Notes: a model not told the origin generated them from the sequence alone. Positions 28,777 through 37,258 are shown, counted from the stretch's first letter. The stretch is 64,000 bases of DNA from Microbacterium oxydans (GCF_026559675.1 NZ_CP092891.1:1550001-1614000); one strand, 5' to 3'. Made by a program: numbers and translations.

Positions 28777-28795
28777 TTGGTACACTATGTACCAA
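28777..28795. promoter_or_regulatory. GntR operator over the operon promoter
   Basis: TTGGTACA-CTA-TGTACCAA: perfect 8-bp arms with a 3-bp spacer. On the minus strand it contains the -10-like TAGTGT (28782-28787), which would start the mRNA near 28775, 25 nt before the ATG. A bound regulator would block RNA polymerase directly. Confidence 0.8.
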
Positions 28796-28819
28796 ACCCG
28801 TGACACACTTCAAGACCCG

Positions 28820-30235
28820 TCAGAGAGCGAACTCCACCTCGCCCCGGGCGATGTCGGCCCGGACGACGCGCAGGCGCACGATGTCACCGGGCTTCGCGTC
28901 CGCGGGCAGCGGTGCGGTGGCGGTGACCGCGGGCTCCGCGATCTGGATGCTCGCCCGCTCGCCGCGCAGCTCGATCACGGTCGCATCGATCGTCGTCCCG
29001 ACCAAGGGGGTGAGCAGTGCCGCTTCGACCGCATTGACGGTCGCCGCGTTCAACCGGGAAGCGCGCTGACCCGACTCCTGCATGAGGGCGGGGAGTTCCG
29101 AGAGCGAGGCGCGCGCCCACTCCGGCGCAGGTTCGCCGTTCGCCGCCGCGAGGCAGATCGCGAGGACCCAGCGATCCACCAGCCGGCGCAGGGGAGCGGT
29201 CGCGTGCGCGTAGGGCGCGGCGATGGCCGCCTGCACCGCATCTCGTGGCGCCTCGCCGTCGAACACCAGGTACCCCGCGCCGCGGAACAGGGAAGCCGCG
29301 GCTTCGAGCACGGGGAGGGTCATCGGGTCGCTGCGATCGAGGCCGCGGAGGTACTCGCCGTAGGTGCCCGTCGTCCAGGGGCGACCGAGCGCCTCCGTCT
29401 GGTGGCGGAATGTGTCGAAGGCCGCATCGTCCGGCTCCGGCATCGTGCGGAGGATGCCCACCCCGGCGTCGAGCATCAGGGAGGCGGCCGCCATTCCGGT
29501 CATGAGCGAGAGCTGGGCGTTCCACTCCTCCACGGGAAGAGGGCTCCGCCGTTCGATGGCGTACGTTCCGTCGTCCGCGCGCACGACCTCCTCGTCGGGG
29601 AGATTGAGGCTCGCTCCTCCCCGACGGCGCTCCTGCTCGAGCCGCAGCGCGCCGATCACGGGAAGGAGTGTCGCCGGTCCCTCCTCGCCGCGGTCGAGGG
29701 TCTGCTGTGTGGTCGTGTAGTCGAGCTGCGCGCGCGAGCGGATGAGGGCGCGCTCCAGACGGAAGTCCGTGACGACGCCGGCGGAATCGAGCGCGAACGT
29801 CCACACCAGTGCCGCGCGGTCCACGTCGGGGAGCAGGGACGCGCGATCCTCGCTCAGGACGGCCGGGTGCAGCGGGATCCTGCCGTCTGCCGCGTACAGC
29901 GTCTGCCCGCGCCGGCGCGCTTCCGCATCCACGGCGCCCCCCGGGATCACGAAGCCGGGCACGTCGGCGATCGCGTAGCGCACCGTGAAGCCGGATCCCG
30001 CGCGCTCCAGGTGGAACGCCTGGTCGAGGTCCCGGGAACCCTCCGGATCGAGCGTCGCGAAGGGGATCTCCCGAAGATCCAGAACCGGCGCGGTCGCCGT
30101 CGACCGCTCCGCCTCGGCGAGCACTTCGGCCGGGAAGTCGACCGGTCCGTCGAGCGATTCCCGCAGCGCGGCCAGTGCGGAGGCGAGCTCGGTCTGGGCG
30201 GCGGACGGGGCGACGTGCGATCGGCGCTGGGGCAT
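28820..30235 (-). CDS. RNB-domain ribonuclease (RNase II/R family)
   Basis: 471 residues. Exoribonuclease domain with the metal site DPEGSRDLDQA (Asp63, Asp69, Asp71). The fourth position, Asp in E. coli RNase II, is Gln72. No N-terminal cold-shock domains; a short C-terminal S1-like barrel (about 400-471) is likely. Smaller than RNase R. Expected to degrade RNA 3' to 5', although the Gln makes full activity uncertain. ATG lies 6 nt after TAGTGT. Confidence 0.85.
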   Translation of the reverse strand: MPQRRSHVAPSAAQTELASALAALRESLDGPVDFPAEVLAEAERSTATAPVLDLREIPFATLDPEGSRDLDQAFHLERAGSGFTVRYAIADVPGFVIPGGAVDAEARRRGQTLYAADGRIPLHPAVLSEDRASLLPDVDRAALVWTFALDSAGVVTDFRLERALIRSRAQLDYTTTQQTLDRGEEGPATLLPVIGALRLEQERRRGGASLNLPDEEVVRADDGTYAIERRSPLPVEEWNAQLSLMTGMAAASLMLDAGVGILRTMPEPDDAAFDTFRHQTEALGRPWTTGTYGEYLRGLDRSDPMTLPVLEAAASLFRGAGYLVFDGEAPRDAVQAAIAAPYAHATAPLRRLVDRWVLAICLAAANGEPAPEWARASLSELPALMQESGQRASRLNAATVNAVEAALLTPLVGTTIDATVIELRGERASIQIAEPAVTATAPLPADAKPGDIVRLRVVRADIARGEVEFAL

Positions 30236-30241
30236 GGCTCC

Positions 30242-30247
30242 ACACTA
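30242..30247 (-). promoter_or_regulatory. Leaderless-type -10 box for the RNB nuclease
   Basis: TAGTGT on the minus strand, 6 nt before the ATG at 30235. Confidence 0.6.
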
Positions 30248-30271
30248 GGCGGGCGACACGGAGGAGAGCCC

Positions 30272-30300
30272 TTGTCCCTCGGTCGACCGAAAGGTAACAT
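30272..30300 (+). promoter_or_regulatory. Promoter of the alcohol dehydrogenase gene
   Basis: TTGTCC (30272-30277), 17-bp spacer, TAACAT (30295-30300). An imperfect operator-like repeat GGTAA-N8-TTACC (30293-30310) overlaps the -10 box and the predicted start site. Confidence 0.6.
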
Positions 30301-30310
30301 TTCACTTACC

Positions 30311-30349
30311 ATGAGCTCGGACGAGGTCCGAGGGAGGAGACACCCATGA
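30311..30349 (+). other. Candidate 12-codon upstream ORF of the alcohol dehydrogenase gene
   Basis: ATG at 30311 encodes MSSDEVRGRRHP, and its TGA overlaps the dehydrogenase ATG as ATGA. It starts only about 4 nt after the predicted transcript start. It may couple translation or be fortuitous, since the main gene has its own strong GGGAGGAG. Confidence 0.35.
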
Positions 30350-31401
30350 AGGCACTCGTCTACCACGGTCCCGGTCGCAAGAGCTGGGACGAGGTCCCGG
30401 ATCCGAAGATCCTGGCTCCGACCGATGCGATCGTCCGCATCGAGAGCACGACCATCTGCGGTACCGACCTCCACATCCTGAAGGGCGACCTGCCCGCGGT
30501 GACGGAGGGACGCATCCTCGGCCACGAGGGAGTCGGCGTCATCACCGAGATCGGCGACGCCGTGACGGAGCTGTCGCCGGGGGACCGCGTGATCATCTCC
30601 TGCGTGAGCTCGTGCGGCAAGTGTGACTTCTGCGTGGCCGGGCTGGCCTCCCACTGCCGGGCGGAGGAAGGGGCGCCGGGGATCGGCTGGATCCTCGGGC
30701 ACCTCATCGACGGGACCCAGGCGGAGTATGCGCGGATCCCGTTCGCGGAGACGTCGCTGCACCGGCTGCCCGACGGTCTGTCGCCCGAGACCGCGGTCCT
30801 CCTCAGTGACATCCTGCCGACGGGCCACGAGATCGGCGTGAAGTACGGCGGTGTGAAGGCCGGCGACGTCGTCGCGGTCGTCGGTGCCGGTCCGGTCGGA
30901 CTCGCCGCGATCATGACGTCGCAGCTGTACGGCCCGAGCAAGGTGATCGCGATCGACCTGGATGCCAACCGGGTGGAGCTCGCTCGCGGTTTCGGCGCCA
31001 CGCACGCCGTGGTCTCGAGCGCGGCCGACTGGCGCGATCAGGTGATGGCGTTGACGGACGGGCTCGGCGTCGATGTGGCGATCGAGGCGGTGGGCATCCC
31101 GCAGACGTGGGACATGGTGCTCGACATCGTCCGTCCGGGAGGACACGTGGCGAACGTCGGCGTGCATGGCGCGCCCGTCGCGTTCCCCCTCGATGAGTTG
31201 TGGATCCAGAACCTCACCATCACGACCGGCTTGGTGAACGCGAACACCGCACGGATGCTGACGAAGCTCGTGGCCGAGCGGCGCATCGACCCGAGTGGTT
31301 TCGTGAGCCACCGGTTCGCCCTCGCCGACATCGAGAGCGCCTACGACACGTTCGGCCGTGCGGCCGAGACGAAGGCGCTCAAGGTCGTGCTCAACGCCTG
31401 A
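30346..31401 (+). CDS. Zinc-dependent alcohol dehydrogenase
   Basis: 351 residues, medium-chain dehydrogenase/reductase. Catalytic zinc ligands are Cys38, His60 and Glu61 (ICGTDLH, GHEGVG). The structural zinc uses Cys90, Cys93, Cys96 and Cys104. NAD(H) binds at VVGAGPVGLAAI. It resembles Thermoanaerobacter-type secondary-alcohol and threonine dehydrogenases; the substrate is not determined. GGGAGGAG 8 nt before the ATG. Single gene with its own promoter and terminator. Confidence 0.9.
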   Translation: MKALVYHGPGRKSWDEVPDPKILAPTDAIVRIESTTICGTDLHILKGDLPAVTEGRILGHEGVGVITEIGDAVTELSPGDRVIISCVSSCGKCDFCVAGLASHCRAEEGAPGIGWILGHLIDGTQAEYARIPFAETSLHRLPDGLSPETAVLLSDILPTGHEIGVKYGGVKAGDVVAVVGAGPVGLAAIMTSQLYGPSKVIAIDLDANRVELARGFGATHAVVSSAADWRDQVMALTDGLGVDVAIEAVGIPQTWDMVLDIVRPGGHVANVGVHGAPVAFPLDELWIQNLTITTGLVNANTARMLTKLVAERRIDPSGFVSHRFALADIESAYDTFGRAAETKALKVVLNA

Positions 31402-31407
31402 CGCGGC

Positions 31408-31444
31408 GATCGGGTGGAGTCGTGCGCCTCGGCTCCACCCGATC
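31408..31444 (+). terminator. Terminator hairpin of the alcohol dehydrogenase gene
   Basis: Perfect 12-bp repeat GATCGGGTGGAG (31408-31419) and CTCCACCCGATC (31433-31444), 7 nt after the stop. Confidence 0.75.
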
Positions 31445-31505
31445 CGTCTGCCTGGATCGACCCTCCTTTCTCGAAGGAGTCGGCCCGGTCGTGCACCGCG
31501 CGCGT

Positions 31506-31511
31506 TAGCGT
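31506..31511 (+). promoter_or_regulatory. Leaderless-type -10 box for the PEP mutase-like gene
   Basis: TAGCGT, 6 nt before the ATG at 31518. Confidence 0.6.
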
Positions 31512-31517
31512 GGAGAC

Positions 31518-32288
31518 ATGACCACTGCAGCCAAGGCCCAGACCCTTGTCGGACTCTATGACGCCCCGGAGATCCTCCGCGTCGTGAACGTGTGGGACGT
31601 CGTCTCCGCGCGAGCGGTCGCCGCCCTCCCGGAGGCGAAGGCGATCGCCACCGCCGGACACGGCATCGCCGCCTCCTTCGGCTACGACGACGGCGCCACC
31701 CCGCGCGAGATCATGATCGACATGGTCGGCCGGATCGCCGCCGCTGTCCACGTCCCGGTCACCGCCGACCTCGACGACGGGTACGGTGACGCCGGGGAGA
31801 CCACCCGACTCGCCATCGGCGCCGGTGTCGTCGGCGCGAACGTCGAGGACCGTCTCAAGCCGCTCGACGAATCCGTCGCCGCGGTCGAGGCCATCGTCAA
31901 GGCCGCCGAGGCCGAGGGCGTGCCCTTCGCGCTGAACGCCCGCACCGATGCGTTCGTGCGCGCCGGCGGACGTCCGGTGCAGGAGAGCATCGCCGATGCG
32001 ATCCAGCGCGGTCGCGCCTACCTCGACGCCGGAGCGACCGCGGTCTTCGTGCCCGGCATCCTCGACATGAACGTCACCCGCCAGCTCGTCGAGGGGATCG
32101 GGGAGCGCAAGGTCAGCGTGATCGGCATCCCCGGCGCCCTCGCCGCGTCCGAGTACGAGAAGCTCGGTGTCGCACGCATCTCCTACGGCCCCCTCCCGCA
32201 GCGCGTCGCCCTGACCGCACTGCAGGAGCTCGCCGCCGACCTGTACGCGGGCGGCGTGGTCCCGGCGAACCTCCCGGCGCTCAACTGA
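31518..32288 (+). CDS. Isocitrate lyase/PEP mutase-superfamily protein
   Basis: 256 residues, (beta/alpha)8 barrel of the ICL/PEP mutase superfamily. The metal-binding loop TADLDDGYG and VGANVEDR are clear. The isocitrate lyase KKCGH signature is missing, so it is not AceA. Members cleave or form C-C or C-P bonds of 2-oxo or carboxyvinyl acids (oxaloacetase, methylisocitrate lyase, phosphonopyruvate types). The substrate cannot be told. No phosphonate genes are adjacent. Confidence 0.82.
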   Translation: MTTAAKAQTLVGLYDAPEILRVVNVWDVVSARAVAALPEAKAIATAGHGIAASFGYDDGATPREIMIDMVGRIAAAVHVPVTADLDDGYGDAGETTRLAIGAGVVGANVEDRLKPLDESVAAVEAIVKAAEAEGVPFALNARTDAFVRAGGRPVQESIADAIQRGRAYLDAGATAVFVPGILDMNVTRQLVEGIGERKVSVIGIPGALAASEYEKLGVARISYGPLPQRVALTALQELAADLYAGGVVPANLPALN

Positions 32289-32328
32289 CCCACGTCATCG
32301 GCGTCGAAGACGGGTGGCCACGGCTCAC

Positions 32329-32334
32329 TAGACT
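32329..32334 (+). promoter_or_regulatory. Leaderless-type -10 box for proS
   Basis: TAGACT, 6 nt before the GTG at 32341. Confidence 0.65.
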
Positions 32335-32340
32335 TGCTCC

Positions 32341-34101
32341 GTGGTCACTCGTCTTTCGAACTTCTTCCTCCGTACGCTCCGTGAAGACCCTGCAGGCGCA
32401 GAGGTCGCCAGCCACAAGCTGCTGATCCGGGCGGGGTACATCCGTCCGCAGGCGGCCGGCATCTTCGCGTGGCTGCCACTGGGTCTGCGCGTCAAGGCGA
32501 AGATCGAGACCGTCGTCCGCGAGGAGATGTCCGCGGCCGGTGCGCAGGAGGTGCACTTCCCCGCGCTGATGCCGCGGGAGGCGTATGAGGCGAGCGGTCG
32601 CTGGGAGGAGTACGGCGATCTGCTCTTCCGACTCCAGGATCGCAAGGGCGGCGACTACCTCCTCGCCCCGACGCACGAAGAGGCGTTCACGCTGCTCGTG
32701 AAGGACCTGTACTCGTCCTACAAGGACCTGCCGCTGACGATCTACCAGATCCAGGACAAGTACCGCGACGAGGCCCGTCCCCGCGCCGGTCTGCTCCGCG
32801 GCCGCGAGTTCACGATGAAGGACGCCTACTCGTTCGATGCCTCCGACGAGGGGCTCGACGTCAGCTACCAGGCGCAGCGTGATGCGTACGAGCGCATCTT
32901 CCAGCGCCTCGGCCTCGAGTACGTCATCGTCCAGGCCGACGCCGGGGCGATGGGCGGATCCCGCAGTGAGGAGTTCCTGCACCCGACTCCCGTCGGCGAG
33001 GACACGTTCGTGCGCAGCGCGGGCGGCTATGCCGCCAACGTCGAGGCGTTCACGACGGCCGTTCCCGCGGCGATCGCCTACGACGCCGACGCAGCCCCCG
33101 TGGTCTTCGACTCGCCGGACACGCCGACCATCGAGACGCTCGTCGCGCACGCGAACCGCGAGCTCGACGGCGAGTACACCGCGGCGGACACGCTGAAGAA
33201 CGTGGTCCTGGCGCTCACGCACCTCGACGGCACGCGCGAGCTGGTCATCGTCGGCATCCCCGGCGACCGCGAGGTCGACGAGAAGCGTGCGGAGGTGGCC
33301 TTCGCGCCCGCCGAGGTCGAGACCGCCACGGCGGACGACTTCGAGAAGAATCCGCTGCTCGTGAAGGGCTACATCGGCCCCTGGTCGCCGACCGGCGCCG
33401 TGCTGGGCGAGGAGTCCGCCACCGGCATCCGTTACCTGGTCGACCCGCGGGTCAGCGAGGGCACGAGCTGGATCACGGGCGCGAACATCGACCAGAAGCA
33501 CGCGCACTCGGTCGTCGCCGGGCGCGACTTCGAGGCCGATGGCATCATCGAGATCGCGAACGTGCGCGCCGGCGACCCCGCCCCCGACGGCTCCGGCCCC
33601 GTGGAGCTCGCCCGCGGCATGGAGATCGGTCACGTCTTCCAGCTCGGTCGCAAGTACGCCGAGGCGCTCGGCCTCAAGGTGCTCAACGAGAACGGCAAGC
33701 TCGTCACCGTCACGATGGGCTCCTACGGCATCGGCGTGACGCGCGTCCTCGCGATCATCGCCGAGCTCAACAACGACGACAAGGGCCTCATCTGGCCGAC
33801 GTCCGTCTCGCCCTTCGACGTGCAGGTCGTGGCCGCCGGTCGCGATCAGGTCGCGTTCGAGGTGGCGGAGTCGCTCTCGGCCCAGCTCGAGACCCACGGG
33901 CTCGACGTGCTGTACGACGACCGTCCCAAGGTGTCGCCCGGCGTGAAGTTCGGCGACGCCGAGCTCGTCGGCGTGCCGAAGATCGTCATCGTCGGACGCG
34001 GCGCCGCCGACGGCCAGGTCGAGTTGTGGGACCGTCGCACCGGTGACCGCGACGCCGTCACCGTCGCCGAGGCCGTGGAGCGACTCACCGCCGCCGAGTG
34101 A
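32341..34101 (+). CDS. proS: Prolyl-tRNA synthetase, bacterial type
   Basis: 586 residues, class II synthetase that charges tRNA(Pro). Bacterial architecture: motif 1 region near the N-terminus, motif 2 around FRDE-like [18 protein letters not shown] (about 139-160), an inserted editing domain (about 225-400) and motif 3 in [11 protein letters not shown] (about 460), then the anticodon-binding domain. Leaderless-type GTG. Convergent with a general stress protein gene 18 bp downstream. Confidence 0.96.
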   Translation: MVTRLSNFFLRTLREDPAGAEVASHKLLIRAGYIRPQAAGIFAWLPLGLRVKAKIETVVREEMSAAGAQEVHFPALMPREAYEASGRWEEYGDLLFRLQDRKGGDYLLAPTHEEAFTLLVKDLYSSYKDLPLTIYQIQDKYRDEARPRAGLLRGREFTMKDAYSFDASDEGLDVSYQAQRDAYERIFQRLGLEYVIVQADAGAMGGSRSEEFLHPTPVGEDTFVRSAGGYAANVEAFTTAVPAAIAYDADAAPVVFDSPDTPTIETLVAHANRELDGEYTAADTLKNVVLALTHLDGTRELVIVGIPGDREVDEKRAEVAFAPAEVETATADDFEKNPLLVKGYIGPWSPTGAVLGEESATGIRYLVDPRVSEGTSWITGANIDQKHAHSVVAGRDFEADGIIEIANVRAGDPAPDGSGPVELARGMEIGHVFQLGRKYAEALGLKVLNENGKLVTVTMGSYGIGVTRVLAIIAELNNDDKGLIWPTSVSPFDVQVVAAGRDQVAFEVAESLSAQLETHGLDVLYDDRPKVSPGVKFGDAELVGVPKIVIVGRGAADGQVELWDRRTGDRDAVTVAEAVERLTAAE

Positions 34102-34119
34102 GCCACCCCGGCGGCGTCG

Positions 34120-34623
34120 TCAGCAGACGATGCGGCCGTGGTTCATGATGTCGTCATCCGGAGTGTCGCGGGTGACCAGGGACTTGAGGGCGCCGGCCGC
34201 CATGGCCAGCTTGCCCTTCGCCGGCTCCCAGAACTCCGTCACGGTCGGCGTCACCTTGAGAAGGGCGATCCCGGGGGTGTCGAGGCCGTCGGCGAACCAG
34301 ATCTCCAGCGACGCCGAGTAGAGCTCTTCCATCTTCGCCCGATCATGGACGACCTCTGCGGTGCCGGCGACGGAGACGTATCGCATCCCCTTGGCGTCGC
34401 AGTAGGCGAGACCGACGTCGTGGTGTCGCTGCGCCTCCTCGACCTTCTCGGTGTCCTCCGCGGTGAAGAACCAGATGTCGCCGGCGTCGTCCATCTGCCG
34501 GGTCGACATGGGTCGGCTCACGAGGTTGCCGTCGTCGTCGACCGTGGTGAGCATCGTGATGTCGATGTCCTCCACGAGCTCGGCGACGCGGGCGAGGGCT
34601 TCGGGTCCGGTGATCTCTGTCAT
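34120..34623 (-). CDS. Pyridoxamine 5'-phosphate oxidase-fold general stress protein
   Basis: 167-residue split-barrel flavin-binding protein of the general stress protein 26 type. Motifs visible are TMLTTVDDDGNLVSRPM, DIWFFTAEDTEKVEE and YVSVAGTAEVVHDRAKMEELY. The last 15 residues are extended. ATG 34623 is chosen over the upstream in-frame start at 34689, which would run through the candidate promoter. Likely binds FMN, FAD or F420; enzymatic role unknown. Confidence 0.85.
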   Translation of the reverse strand: MTEITGPEALARVAELVEDIDITMLTTVDDDGNLVSRPMSTRQMDDAGDIWFFTAEDTEKVEEAQRHHDVGLAYCDAKGMRYVSVAGTAEVVHDRAKMEELYSASLEIWFADGLDTPGIALLKVTPTVTEFWEPAKGKLAMAAGALKSLVTRDTPDDDIMNHGRIVC

Positions 34624-34629
34624 GGTGCC

Positions 34630-34635
34630 AGCGTG
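34630..34635 (-). promoter_or_regulatory. Leaderless-type -10 box for the stress protein
   Basis: CACGCT on the minus strand, 6 nt before the ATG at 34623. Confidence 0.45.
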
Positions 34636-34724
34636 CCCTGGAGTGCGGGGGAGGGCACGGGCGTTGACACCGGGGCCGGGTCGTGGCACGGACCCGACCG
34701 TGTCGACGCGAAGCCCGGCGTTGC

Positions 34725-34745
34725 GAGGCGGGGTCGCCCCGCCTC
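34725..34745. promoter_or_regulatory. Operator-like inverted repeat ahead of the LOG-family gene
   Basis: GAGGCGGGG-TCG-CCCCGCCTC: perfect 9-bp arms with a 3-bp spacer. It lies between divergent genes, so a terminator is unlikely. If transcription starts at the ATG (34762), it spans -37 to -17, the -35 region. Confidence 0.5.
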
Positions 34746-34749
34746 ATGA

Positions 34750-34755
34750 CACGCT
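34750..34755 (+). promoter_or_regulatory. Leaderless-type -10 box for the LOG-family gene
   Basis: CACGCT, 6 nt before the ATG at 34762. First base departs from TANNNT. Confidence 0.45.
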
Positions 34756-34761
34756 GGAGTC

Positions 34762-35802
34762 ATGATCGACGAACCCCTGCCCGAAGCCCTCAGCTCCGAG
34801 ATCAACGCCGTCCTCGACGACGCGGGCGTGCACGCCGACCGACGCCTGGTGATGCGGATGCTGCGCACCGCGATCCTGCTCGGCGAGGACGGCGCGGACC
34901 GCCTCGACCTGAAGATCGCCTCCGCGGCCCTCGCCGAGATGCGCGACGCCTTCCGACTGTTCGCGCCGTTCCGCGGTGTCCCGAAGGTGACCGTCTTCGG
35001 CTCCGCCCGCACGCGGCAGGACGATCCGCTCTACCTGACCGCTCGCGACGTCGCCTCGGCGCTGGCGGGCGACGGCTGGATGGTCGTCACCGGTGCCGGC
35101 CCCGGCATCATGCAGGCCGCCTCCGAGGGGGCCGGCCCCGCGCTGTCGCTCGGCGTGTCGATCCGACTGCCCTTCGAGGAGAAGCCGAACGGCTTCGTCG
35201 CGGGCCAGGATCACGTCGTCGCGATGAAGTACTTCTTCACGCGCAAGCTGATGCTCATCAAGGAGTCCCTGGGCTTCATCTGCCTTCCCGGCGGGTTCGG
35301 CACCCTCGACGAGATGTTCGAGCTGCTCACGCTGCAGCAGACCGGAAAGGCGGAGCCGACGCCGATCGTGCTCCTCGACCAGCCGGGCGGGACGTTCTGG
35401 CAGGGCCTGCGCAGCTTCATCGATGATCACCTCGCTCCCACCGGCGTCATCTCGCCGGGCGACTTCGACCGCGTCGTGATCACGGATTCCGTCGAGGCGG
35501 CGCGAGCCGAGATCACCGGGTTCTGGCACAACTACGACTCGCTGCGGTGGGTCGGCGATGCCCTCGTGCTGCGGCTGCGGGCGGAGCCGACGGATGAGGA
35601 GATCGCGTCGCTCAACGAGCAGTTCGGCGGGATGCTGTCCTCGGGGCGCATCGAACGGACGGCGCCGCGGCAGCCGGAGATCGCCGACGAGGATCTCCTG
35701 GACCTGCCGCGTCTGTCCCTGCACCTCGATCAGCGTCAGGTCGGGAACCTGTTCCGGCTGATCGGGGCGATCAACGCCCTGCCTTCTGCTCCCGCTCGAT
35801 GA
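34762..35802 (+). CDS. LOG-family (TIGR00730-like) protein
   Basis: 346 residues. The central Rossmann-like domain has GAGPGIMQAASEGA and the LOG motif PGGFGTLDE (about 176-184), the site that binds nucleotide-5'-monophosphates. Typical LOG proteins are about 190 residues and release cytokinin bases from their riboside phosphates; this long form has extra N- and C-terminal helical regions and is common in actinobacteria. Activity is inferred. The last 32 bp overlap the end of the convergent amine oxidase gene. Confidence 0.85.
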   Translation: MIDEPLPEALSSEINAVLDDAGVHADRRLVMRMLRTAILLGEDGADRLDLKIASAALAEMRDAFRLFAPFRGVPKVTVFGSARTRQDDPLYLTARDVASALAGDGWMVVTGAGPGIMQAASEGAGPALSLGVSIRLPFEEKPNGFVAGQDHVVAMKYFFTRKLMLIKESLGFICLPGGFGTLDEMFELLTLQQTGKAEPTPIVLLDQPGGTFWQGLRSFIDDHLAPTGVISPGDFDRVVITDSVEAARAEITGFWHNYDSLRWVGDALVLRLRAEPTDEEIASLNEQFGGMLSSGRIERTAPRQPEIADEDLLDLPRLSLHLDQRQVGNLFRLIGAINALPSAPAR

Positions 35803-37126
35803 TGCCGGCGGCGAACGCGCCGAGATCGACCGGGTGCCCGAGGATGCGCTCCGCCGCCCGGTGCCCGGAGTAGAACGCGGCACCGACCGTCGCCGGCTCG
35901 TCGCCCCAGGTGGCCTCGCCCGCGAAGTGCAGCACGTCGTCCACGGGACCGGCCAGCGCGTCGTGATCGTGGTGGGTCGAGCCCAGCGCCAGGTGCGAGT
36001 ACGAACCGTTCGAGAACGGGTCGAGGCCCCAGCGCGTGATCCAGTGCGCCCGCGGCTCGCCGACCGCGTCGCCGTAGAGCGCCCGCAGTGCCCGGACGAC
36101 GTCGGCGACGACCTCTTCGTCGGAGAGCTCCTGCATGCGGCGCCCGAAGGGGCCGGCGGCGAACGTCAGCAGCGTGGGCAGCCCGCTGACCGCGGAGACG
36201 TCGTACCAGGAATGCCAGTGCTCGCCGGCCTCGCCGAGTGCGCGCAGCACATAGCTCTCCTCGTTCCAGAAACGCTCCGGGAACTGCAGGAAGACCTTGT
36301 TGAAGACACCCATGCCGAGCCGCGCGATGGGCCCGGCGACGGCGTCCGGCAGGGGCGGTTCGAAGGCGATCGTCCCCGCCTTCAGGACGCCGAGCGGCAC
36401 CGTCACGATGACACTATCGGCGGTGAACTCCTCGGCCTCGGTGTGGACCACCACACCCTGCGTCGAGCGGGTCACCCGGGTCGCCGTCGTGTCGAGGCGG
36501 ATGTCGAGGTCAGCGCCGATCCGCCTCGGCAGCTCGTCGTACCCCCGCGGGAAGATCACCTCGTCGCCCTCGATCGCGTCCTCGTCGAGGCCGTGCGCGT
36601 CGAGGTCGCCGATCCAGGCGCCGCACTGCTCCTCGACGCGGTGGCGGAAGAACTCGCGGATGTCGTCGATGCGCTCGGGGGAGAGGCCGGAACGGTCCAG
36701 CGCGCGCTCGGTCACATCGAGATAGGTGTCGCCGGCGGAGGAGGCGGAGATCTCCTCGACGAGTAGGCGATCGGCGGCGTCGACGTCGGCGATCCACTGC
36801 GCGGTGGCATCGGCATCCATCGCACGTCCTTCGCCGTCGAAGTTCTCGATCGGCCGCCCGCCGACCTGGAAGCTGCCGACCGTGTACTCGATGGTGGGGA
36901 CGTGCAGCGCCTGGGCGAGATCCCAGAGCGGCGAGCCGTCGATGCCGTGGATCCACGAGGCGCCGAGATCGACGGGGAATCCGGCGCTCCGGTCGGTGTT
37001 CATCCGTCCTCCGACGCGGTCGCGCGCCTCGAGGACGAGGACGCGCTGACCGGCGTCCGTCAGCATCCGAGCGCTGGTGACGCCGGACATGCCCGCGCCG
37101 ATCACGATCGTGTCGAATGTGCTCAC
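35771..37126 (-). CDS. FAD-dependent amine oxidase
   Basis: 451-residue flavoprotein of the monoamine/polyamine oxidase family. The N-terminal dinucleotide fold TIVIGAGMSGVTSARML, the RVGGRMNTD loop and the C-terminal HFAGEATWGDEPATVGAAFYSG are diagnostic. Substrate unknown. The GTG at 37126 has GAGGAGG 5 nt upstream and the protein begins directly with the FAD fold; the much longer frame to 38059 runs antisense through nusA. A minus-strand -10-like TACCCT (37193-37198) overlaps the nusA -10 box. Confidence 0.9.
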   Translation of the reverse strand: MSTFDTIVIGAGMSGVTSARMLTDAGQRVLVLEARDRVGGRMNTDRSAGFPVDLGASWIHGIDGSPLWDLAQALHVPTIEYTVGSFQVGGRPIENFDGEGRAMDADATAQWIADVDAADRLLVEEISASSAGDTYLDVTERALDRSGLSPERIDDIREFFRHRVEEQCGAWIGDLDAHGLDEDAIEGDEVIFPRGYDELPRRIGADLDIRLDTTATRVTRSTQGVVVHTEAEEFTADSVIVTVPLGVLKAGTIAFEPPLPDAVAGPIARLGMGVFNKVFLQFPERFWNEESYVLRALGEAGEHWHSWYDVSAVSGLPTLLTFAAGPFGRRMQELSDEEVVADVVRALRALYGDAVGEPRAHWITRWGLDPFSNGSYSHLALGSTHHDHDALAGPVDDVLHFAGEATWGDEPATVGAAFYSGHRAAERILGHPVDLGAFAAGIIEREQKAGR

Positions 37127-37196
37127 GTGCTCCTCCTCGAGCGGCTCCCCGTCCCGGACGGCGGTGCCGTCGTGGCAGGGGCCGGTGCGCACAGGG

Positions 37197-37202
37197 TATC
37201 GT
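37197..37202 (+). promoter_or_regulatory. Candidate -10 box for nusA
   Basis: TATCGT. It overlaps by two bases the minus-strand TACCCT of the amine oxidase gene, so the two promoters would compete. Confidence 0.45.
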
Positions 37203-37209
37203 GGTACGG

Positions 37210-37248
37210 ATGTCGCGCGTGCGAACAGGCGCGACGAGAGCTGAATAG
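37210..37248 (+). other. Candidate 12-codon upstream ORF of nusA
   Basis: MSRVRTGATRAE, starting 7 nt after TATCGT and ending TAG 10 nt before the nusA ATG, inside the nusA ribosome site. Confidence 0.4.
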
Positions 37249-37258
37249 AGAGGCCGTC

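Noticed and set aside
28076-30349. 757-codon plus-strand frame across the GntR operon and RNB nuclease
   Set aside because: Antisense shadow, Arg/Gly/Glu-rich with no motif; genes on the minus strand explain the region. Only its last 12 codons are discussed, as a possible micro-ORF.
31518-32288. Isocitrate lyase (aceA)
   Set aside because: Protein is only 256 residues and lacks the KKCGH signature; superfamily member only.
36902-37258. Upstream extension of the nusA frame by 119 codons
   Set aside because: It runs antisense through the amine oxidase gene and crosses the promoter; nusA begins with the normal MDIELSLLRGIEKEK-type N-terminus at 37259.
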